Assembly: GCA_026983875.1 (NCBI GenBank)
Contig: JALSTG010000144.1
Span: forward strand, 1 to 43,567
Source of the DNA: Campylobacteraceae bacterium
GTDB taxonomy: Bacteria > Campylobacterota > Campylobacteria > Campylobacterales > Sulfurovaceae
DNA length: 43,567 nt
Direction: 5' to 3'
The notes under the pieces are model-generated. The model was given only the letters and a program-made list of their open reading frames with translations. It ran no database searches and was not told where the DNA came from. The position numbers and the translations under genes were made by a program. Position 1 is the stretch's first letter. Each line of letters opens with the position of its first letter. Positions 8,112 through 17,100 of the stretch are shown piece after piece.

Positions 8112-11100
8112 TCATACTGCAGTGTGAACGGACTGGTCTTCCACATTCAAATGCACAGTCGGATCGTCCGATGGTGTATAGTCCGTACTCGGTGCCACGG
8201 GTTCCGCAGCGGTACTATAGTCCCCATCATTTATTTGCGAACTCTGAGGCAAGAGTGAATCGGTACTGCTGTCTCCAAGATCCAAAATCTCATGGAGTGC
8301 AGGGGAAATGACCGACACTTCTGCTCCAAAGAGATCTTGAATTTCTTCGGAAGTCGCCTCTGGCGAAAATTCCGCCTGCAGGTCATCCGTCATAGGCACA
8401 TTTTCAGGCAGCTGAGTATCGAAGTGCAGCACTTCCGTCGACTCGACGCCGCTATATTCGACGAGCATCTCGGCCACATGCTCCATCGCATCCGCATTAT
8501 CTACCGCCTGGGCGCCATTGGTTTCGATGATGGAGACCAGAGCCTCTTCGCTGATCGTCGCCAGATCGAAGCTGTCGTCACTGAAGGCTTCGTGCATCGC
8601 TTCGGTGATAACGATACCGTTGTAGGCATCCCCGTCGTTGTCCAAGGATTGCAGCAGTACCGCCATATTTTCAACATACTGATCGCTCAGATCCGTTCGA
8701 TCCGTTCCGGCGATATCCTGCAGGAAGACTTTACCGTCTTCGATCTGTGTCGTATCGAGGCGTCCGAGCTCAACCTCGCCGATCTTGAAGACGACCGTGT
8801 CGCCATCTGCATAATCAAAAGTCCCGTCGGCATCGGTAAATCCGTGCAGCCCGCTGCTGGTTTCGTAGTACATCCCTTCGACGATACCGTCGATGACCGT
8901 AGAGCTTCGGGTGACATCGGCCGTTCCGTCGACGTGAATTGTATAAGCACCTGCGGTATAGTCACCGTTTCCGGCATCCGTCCACTGATTGGTAAGATTC
9001 AGGGTATCGTCGCCGTCTGCATGTATCGTGAGGGTCGTGTTGGTCCCATCCAGCATCCGCGCCACATCCTCTTGGGCCAGATTGCTCAGCGTGTGCGTAC
9101 CCGTGCGCAAATCGATCGCTTCGATATTGGCAAAAGGCGTATCCGTCCCGCTGAAATCTACATCCGTTCCGGACTTTAGAACCACCGTATCTACTCCGCC
9201 TTCTCCGTCAAAAGTATCCGTCCCATCATAGAGGAACGTATCATCTCCGGAGCTTGGAGCGGCGGGATGGATATTGAGCTCAAATGTAGCGGAGACATCG
9301 GACGATGTATCCGAAGTCGCCTGTTCGACCGTATGGGCCGTCACGGTCACGGTAGCGCTCACGGCACTCTGAATAAACGTAATTTCGTTGACATCCAGTG
9401 CCGGCACGCCGCTAAGTGTATAAGTATCGCTGCTTGCATCATATACCGCAGGGAAATAGCTACCCGCCACTTTGAATGACGCACCCTCACCCAGACCCGT
9501 CAACGTCAGATCCACGACTTCCGAACCGTCCAGATCGATGACGTTGGCATTGAGTCTCAAAGGAATCTCCTCCCCCTCGCCTCCGAAAGTCTTGGTGGGT
9601 TCGATAGTGAGACCGTCCACGACGGGATTGACCTCCGCATTGAAGGTACTGCTCTGGGCATTCCCGCCCTCAGAGAGGATATTGAGAGAGACATCGGGGA
9701 TGGTTCCGCTCCAGTTTTCGGGAGGTTGAATCGCGATATACGCCGGGATCTCTCCGTTGTTCGTCGGAATGTTCCAGAGGTTGTAATCCACCGTTTCATC
9801 CACTCCGTAATGCATCTGCAGCGTCATCTGCCCGTTGACCCCGACATTCTGTGCAATCGTGGCACTCGCGGCATCCGCACCGTAATAGACGATAAATCCA
9901 TTGGGGATACGGTCCAGGGTAATGGAGCTGAGTTTTTCGGAGTCGTCCGGATCTTCTCCATTGACCGTCAATACAACCCGCGTATCTTCGTCACCGCTTG
10001 CGCTCGCTGCAAAGTTGCTAAAGCCGTCCTCGACCGGTGTCACGTCGATCCCGATTGTTTTGTGGGAAACGACCTCCTGAGTATCGTAAGGATTCCACGC
10101 TTCACTCTCTTTGTTTTTGACGTAGAGATCCATATCGACATGTCCGTCCCGATTCTCTGCAGGCTTGTAGACGAAATCCAAAGTGTCGCCGTATTGTACG
10201 TTTTCGATCACGTAGTAGTCCCCGTCGGCGATGCCGGACACCCCGCTGACATGGGTCAAGGTAAGTTGGGTACCGTTGTACCAGAGCGACCCGTTCGTGC
10301 CGTCATCGCCCTGGAAGTCTGTATAGTTTTCATTCAGCTGCAGGTAGACCTTTCCGTCGATGATCTCCGTCCGATTTCCGTCTCCCTGATTATCCATGGT
10401 GACACTGAACTGATAGTCGGTATCTTCGGGGGTGGTCCCCGTACCGGTGGTACTCAGATCCATCGGATCGGTCACGGGCAGAATCGGTGCGGAAAAGTTG
10501 ATCAGTGCCGTCTGGGCATCTCCTGCATCGGCATAGGTCGTCAACTCGATATCGAAATTGAGATCCGTATTATCCGGATCGTTCGCATCCGTATTGTGGT
10601 TTTCCGGCGGTGTGATCGTCAAATTCTGGAGCGCCTGAACGATCGCGGCCTGATCTCCCTGGCCGGTCAAAGTGTACATCTGATTGACCATATCATAGCT
10701 CAAGCCGGGACCGGAAATCGTATATCCTGGGGTAAGATCTCGAATCGTAATACCGAACGATCCCGTCCCGTCCGTCTCTACATGAATCACGTCGCTCAAT
10801 GCGAAAGGCGTATCTTCTCGCAAAATACTCCCTGGATAGGCATCGCTGTCCGTAATATTGTGATCTTCGGAACTGCTCACCGTATAATCGTGATCATGAA
10901 CCCCGTCGTTGTCGATATCCTGATAGAACGCATTGATCGTCGGAGGCGGCGGAGGCGGATTGCCGCTGTCTACATCCGTCGGAACATGAAGCGTGAACGT
11001 CTCACTGTCATTCTGCTCCTGACCGTTTCCGCTATCTTCGTTGAATGCGGTAATCGTAATATCGTAATCCCCGGAAACCAAGGTGCCGTTTTCAAATTTG

Positions 11101-14100
11101 AATACCAGATCGTAGCTGGCATTGCCGTCGAGAGCGATATCCCCTACATCGACGTACCAGAGGCCGGAATAGTTGCTTCCGCCCGTATCCCCGGCATAGT
11201 GGCCATTTTCAATGGTGATTCCCTCAGGAACTCCATGGACCTCGATACGGGTGAACTTTTCGGATCCGTCCTCATCGGGATGTCCGCGACCGTCACTGTC
11301 GATGCCGTGGATCGCAATCTTTTTGGTAAACGTTCCCGTCGAACCGGCTGATGTATCGACGTTGACATCTGCAGCATCTCCGGAAGCGGTTGTGAAGATT
11401 CCGGTAGCCGTAGTCTCTGTCGTCATATCGATATCGTCGGTGACGGCATGCACATCGACGGTATAGTCGATATCCGTATGGCTTTGCGTGGCGGAGTAAG
11501 GATCTCCCGCCCCATCGAGAGCAGTATCCTGGACCGTATAGGAGATCTTGAAGCTGTATTGCCCGTTCATATTGGAATCTTCGGGCAACTGCACAAAGAC
11601 CGGCTGGGGCGTTCCGTTTTGTACCGCTACATCGATGTATCCGTCACCGTCCGTATCCGTCAACTGCTGATGGTTGGCATCATAAAGTGCTACACCGGCG
11701 GGCAGAGAGTCGACTTTGATCTGCAAGGTCTGCAGCTCTTCCGCCCCTGCAGCCGAACCGTCCGCATCCGGAGTGATCATACTGAAGTCGAGTTGATGAT
11801 ACTCATCTTCATCCTGGGTATCGTGGGTGTTGATCGTATTGTCCACTTCCGGAGTGATCATCACTTGCACGGGCTTCGTCGGATGGGTTTTGCTGTCGCC
11901 TTCACGCTCCGTCGTGATCATGGCGATATCAAAGTCCACTTCACCCGCATAGTTCTGAGGTGTGACGAGTTTGACATCCCCGTTTTTGAGATCTGCCAGA
12001 TCGATAAACCATATACGCCCGGCTCCCGTTCCGCCGACCAGCGTAGCACCCTGGATATCAAACGCCGTATCCAGACCGGTGAGTTTGATCGTCAATTTTT
12101 CCGACCCGTCACTGTCATATGAATCCAAAAGATCAGGAGTCGCCAGGATACCCTTCAGATCATAAGGGCCGGAGTCTTCTGTGCCGGTTGCGTTGAAACT
12201 GTGATCCGTACCGTTGTCGTCACTCAAATCAACGTTGGCGAGATCATCATGGACCGGAATATCCGCCACGCCTTTGACCTGAACATTGATATCCAATGCT
12301 GTCGGGGAAAGCTGAGTCGCCGCGACACTGCCGTCGGAGTAATGCTCGACGGAAACTCCCTCTACGTGCAGAGTGAAGTCTTCGTCGCTGTTATGCGGAG
12401 GAATGATCTTGAATACGGCATCGTTGTCAAAGTCCGTAATCTTCAGCTTCCAGGTGCCGTCACCGTTGTCCGTGATGTCCAAGCCGCTTCCGGAAGCCGT
12501 ATTTTTGTCGATCAAGACGCCGTCGTAATAGAGGGAGGCTCCGTCGGGTACCTGATCGACGGTAATGTCGTAGGTCTCGGATCCGTCGGTATCGTCGCTG
12601 CTGGCGACGATACCCAAATCGATGCCGTTTTGCGGTGCATCGATATCTGCCGCATTGGCATCGTTGGAGATATTGCCCTGGGTGCGACCAGCATCCTCCT
12701 CACCGATAGGCTGAGCCACCTGGAGCGTACAGTCATCGACGACCGGCGTGACATCGACAGTGAAGTAGACTTTGGCGATCTTGGTCGTATCGACGTAGCT
12801 CGTGTCGCTGTCGTGATCCGCCACCGAGAGGGTAATGACTCCGTTGTCGATCGTCCCGCCGAACTGTTCCGGAAGCTGTAGTGTGAAACTCGGATCATCG
12901 TCGGTATTGTCCGGGAAGGCGATCGTTACGCTCGCATCGGCGGTATTGTCATCGCTCCCGCCTGCAGCGACGGCGCTCACGCCGCCCAGTGTGACGACCG
13001 TGCCGTTGGGAATGCCGCTGATCGTATAGCTGCGATGCTCGCTGCCGTCCAGATCTCCGTGGGCTCCTCCGGGCCCCTTCTGCGCACCGCTCACGGCGGA
13101 GAGGAGAGCGGTCAGGTCGATCGCGCCGTCTCCTTCGCTGCGCGTATTGAAAGTATAGGTATCATCCTGATGAACATTGGTAGAGATCGTGCCTTCCGAA
13201 TTATCGTCCCACTTCAATGCGACATCATCCGTTCGTGCTTCGATGGCAAGGGTGAAAGAGTCACTGGCAGATTCCGTCAAAACGCTGCTGTTGGGATCGA
13301 GAGGCACGCCGCTGTCATCCGTCTCGTAGGAGGTAACCGAGAGCGTCATCTGGACGTCGATGTCGTTATCTTCCGCCGGAATGAGCTGTAGGGCGTTGAA
13401 TTCCGACTCACTCAGCGATATCGCTCCATCGGCCGAAGGATCGAGCCCACTGATATGATAATCGCTGACATCGTTGAGATAGAATTTGACGGTATCGCCA
13501 TCGGCTCCGATCGTCGCCAGTACCGTACCGTTGGTGTCTATCAGTTTCGCACCGGCCACGGCGGCGCCGTTGTCGAATTGCAGTTCGATGTAGCCAAGCC
13601 GCTCGGGATGATCTCCTGCATCCGTACCGTTCTGGTCGGTTTGATCGCTGCTGAGTGAAGGCTTGCTGAGATTCAAAGAGACTTTATTATTACCCTCAGT
13701 CTGATTGTCCTTGTCCTCCGTGGTGGAAAGATCACTCACAGCGACGCTGGGGGCATCGGCGACCGGAGTCACCGTCAAATCGACATGGGCACTGGCCGTA
13801 TCCCCGTCTGTATCGCTTACCGAATAATCGAAACCGTGTGTCGATCCGCTGTAGTCATGATGGGGAGTGAAAGTCAGCGTCCCATCACCGTTATTAGTCA
13901 ATTTACCGACCACGTCATTGAGCCCAGTGTCGTAGATATCGATACTGCTGCCGCTTGATACGCTCTGATCGCCGTCTACCCCGTTATTCAGTGTAATCTC
14001 GCCGCTTGAGAAGGATTCGTTGCTGATAATGATCGTCTGCGTATAATCCTCAGCGAGAGAGAGAGCCTGATCACTGCTTTGAGGCAGCGAGTCGTTGACC

Positions 14101-17100
14101 GTGACGGTGAAGTGGACAGGATCGCTGGTCTCTCCCTGATCACTGATTTCGAACGCAAAATCCAATACCACATCATCATCGCTGTCGACGGTGGGATGAT
14201 CGATATTTTTGAACTGGGTGTAGGTGTGGCTGTCGTCGCTGCCTCCCGGGGCATTCTTATCCAGGGTGATCACAAAGACCCGATCGTCATCCATCCGGCC
14301 GGATCCCTTGTAAGCGGTGATCGTATCGCCGTTGACCTCATATTCGATCGCCACGCCGTCGGAGGTCAGAGTCGTATAGGAAGCGTCATCGGAAGTGAAG
14401 GTCGGCGCCCCAGTGAAAGAGAGCGTGTAACCATTGTCGCCTGCCGGTGCCGTAATCCCCAGGCTGTCGGTATCTGTCAGGGTAGAAGTGGGGTCGAGAG
14501 GGTCGAAATTATCTTCGTCCACGTAGGAGTTTTCCGGCGTGCCGGGCGTGACTCCGTCGATGATTTCACCCGTCGTCGACTTGTCCGTGGCGTGGATTTC
14601 AAGGTTTTCGAAGGTACCGTCGTCGTCACTTACCGAAGCGATAGAGACGGTGTAGTGTTCGGTCCCCTCCGCGGTAAAGTCATCCAGAGGAACGTTGACG
14701 AATGTCTGAGAGGAACCTCCGGTAATCGTGACGGAGGTGGTCAGAGTGCTGAAGTCGGCACTGGTATCCACCCCGTCCGTGGATGTGTAGGTCAAGGTAA
14801 CCGTCACGCTCTTTCCGCTGGGAAGCGTGACCGGATTTCCATCTTTGTCGACAAGAGATACCGTATGACTCAACTGATTGCCCTCGATAACGGAATCGGG
14901 ATGAGTGATTTTGACATAGACGGTATCTACCGGCTGATTGGGCGTCGCATCTCCACTGGCTCCATCGGTGATGGTCGTGGTCACCGGATCGGTATGGACC
15001 TGGACGTTCTCGTAGCCGCTGCCCGAAACCGGAGCGTAGGAGTCGGCATCGATCGCCACCTTATACTTCTCACCGTTATCGGCCCGGTAGTCATCCAGGG
15101 TATCGATACTGAAGGCCTGCCCCAAGCTCACCTCTTGGCTCTGGGTCGCGGCGTAATCTTGGCTACCGTCGATGGCGCTTTGGCTCGTCACACCGTGGGC
15201 GTCTTGATCGGCCGTCGTGATCGTGACCGTTCCGATCTGGTTGACGGGCTCCAGTACCGTATCGGTCGTATACTCACTCGCCCCGGGCTTGAAGGCCAGG
15301 GCCATGTAATAAGCCGCGTCATCCTCGGGAACCTCGTTGGCGAAGACGTAGGTGTTGACGTTTCCGTTGCCGTCATCGACGAGGATCGGATTACCGTTAC
15401 TGTCACAGGCGACCAGGCGGATCTGGACCACTTCGTGATTGCTCTCCGCGTGGGTCGGATCGTTGGTCTCGTCATCCAGGCTGTTGGGATCGTTGGGATT
15501 CGTGCCGCTGTCGTCGGTGATGGTCGTGGTTACCGCCCCTTGATCGATACTGACGTCTTCGTAGACCGGCGTATTGGGAGCGCTATAGTTACCGATCGTA
15601 ACGGTAAAGGTCTCACCGTTATCGGCCATATAGTCATCCAAGGCATCTGCCGAAACCGCCGTCCCCAGGGCGATCCCCGTCACGTTGCTCTGAGGCAGGT
15701 AGTCGTTGCTTCCCTCGGGAGCGCCGGTATTCGTATCCCGTGTCGCCGTAGCGTCGGTGAAGGTGAAATCCACCGTTCCTTGCTGCAGGGAGCTATCGAG
15801 CACCGTCGCATCACTGAAGGTCGTCGTCCCGGGAGCGAAGGCCAGGGCTACGTAATGGGTCGTTCCCCCTTCGGGAGCCTCGTTGGCCTCCAGGTAGTGC
15901 CCGTCGTTGGAATCTTTCAGGGGCACTCCGTTTTCATCGGAGGCAAAGACCTTGATGATCACCGGCTCTGCGTTCTTCTCCGGCCCGTCGCTATGATCAC
16001 CCGGCGTATAGGGATCGGAATTGTCACGAATCGTCGTCGTGACATTGTCGAAATGCTCCGTGCCCTGGGAATCGGTATAGCCGTCATGATCGACATTTTC
16101 AAACTCGTTTTGCGTTACCGAATCGATGGTGAGACGATACTGCTCTCCATTGTCCGCGATATAGTCGTCGATCGTATCGACGTCAAAGCTGACGCTGAAG
16201 CTTCCGGAGGGAATCGTCAAAGTGATGGTATCTCCGTCCGTATATTGCGTATCGTCGTTTTGCGTCGTGAGATTGTTGTACCGGACCGTCACTTGCATAT
16301 CCTGGGTAACCGTCACCGGATTCCCGTCATGATCGAGAAGCCTGACCTGATAACCCTGTGCCGTATCCCCTTCGGCTACACTGTTGGGACCGACAATTTC
16401 CAGATAGACGGTATCGGCGGTATCATAACCTCCTTCGTCGGGGTTGGGATCGTTGGGCTCGTTGTCGGTGATCGTACCGATTGCACTGACGATATCGCTG
16501 GAGGCTCCGTTGGCTACCGTATGGGGCAAGAGCTGCTCATAGGTATTGTTTTGCTGAGAGACGTTGGAAATCGTAGCGATGTACTGCTCGTCTTGTTCAT
16601 TATAATAATCGTCCACCGCATTTACGGTAAAAGTGGTCGAACTGGTTCCGGCAAGGATCTGAACCGTGGTCACCGGGGCATAATCGTCCCCTGCGGTCGC
16701 AGGATCCTGGCCGTATCCATTGTAATCGATCGTCACGGTAATCGTCTCACCGGCTGCCACGGTTACCGGATCGCCGTTTTCGTCTACCAGCTCGACAGTA
16801 TGCGTCAGTTGGCCGCCTTCCGGGGCACTGTCGTCATGGAAAAGTTTGACGAAGACTTTGGTCGGCACCGCACCGTCATAGATCGTCGTCGTCACCGGAG
16901 AAGTATCGATAGAGACATCTTCATATCCGCCTCCGGCAGAGGGACGGGTATAAGAGTCGGCATCGATCGTGACGGTATAGGTCTCTCCGTCATCATTGAC
17001 GATATCGTTGAATGTTTCGGTACCGATGACGCTCCCCAACTGCACCGAAACCTGCGGATCGTTGTCGAAGTCCTGGGAGCCGTCGTTGGTACTCTGACTG

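Noticed and set aside
8039-8146. Upstream extension of the autotransporter ORF to 8146
   Set aside because: The extension overlaps the adhesin 3' end and is not signal-peptide-like; the ATG at 8038 has an SD and a signal peptide.
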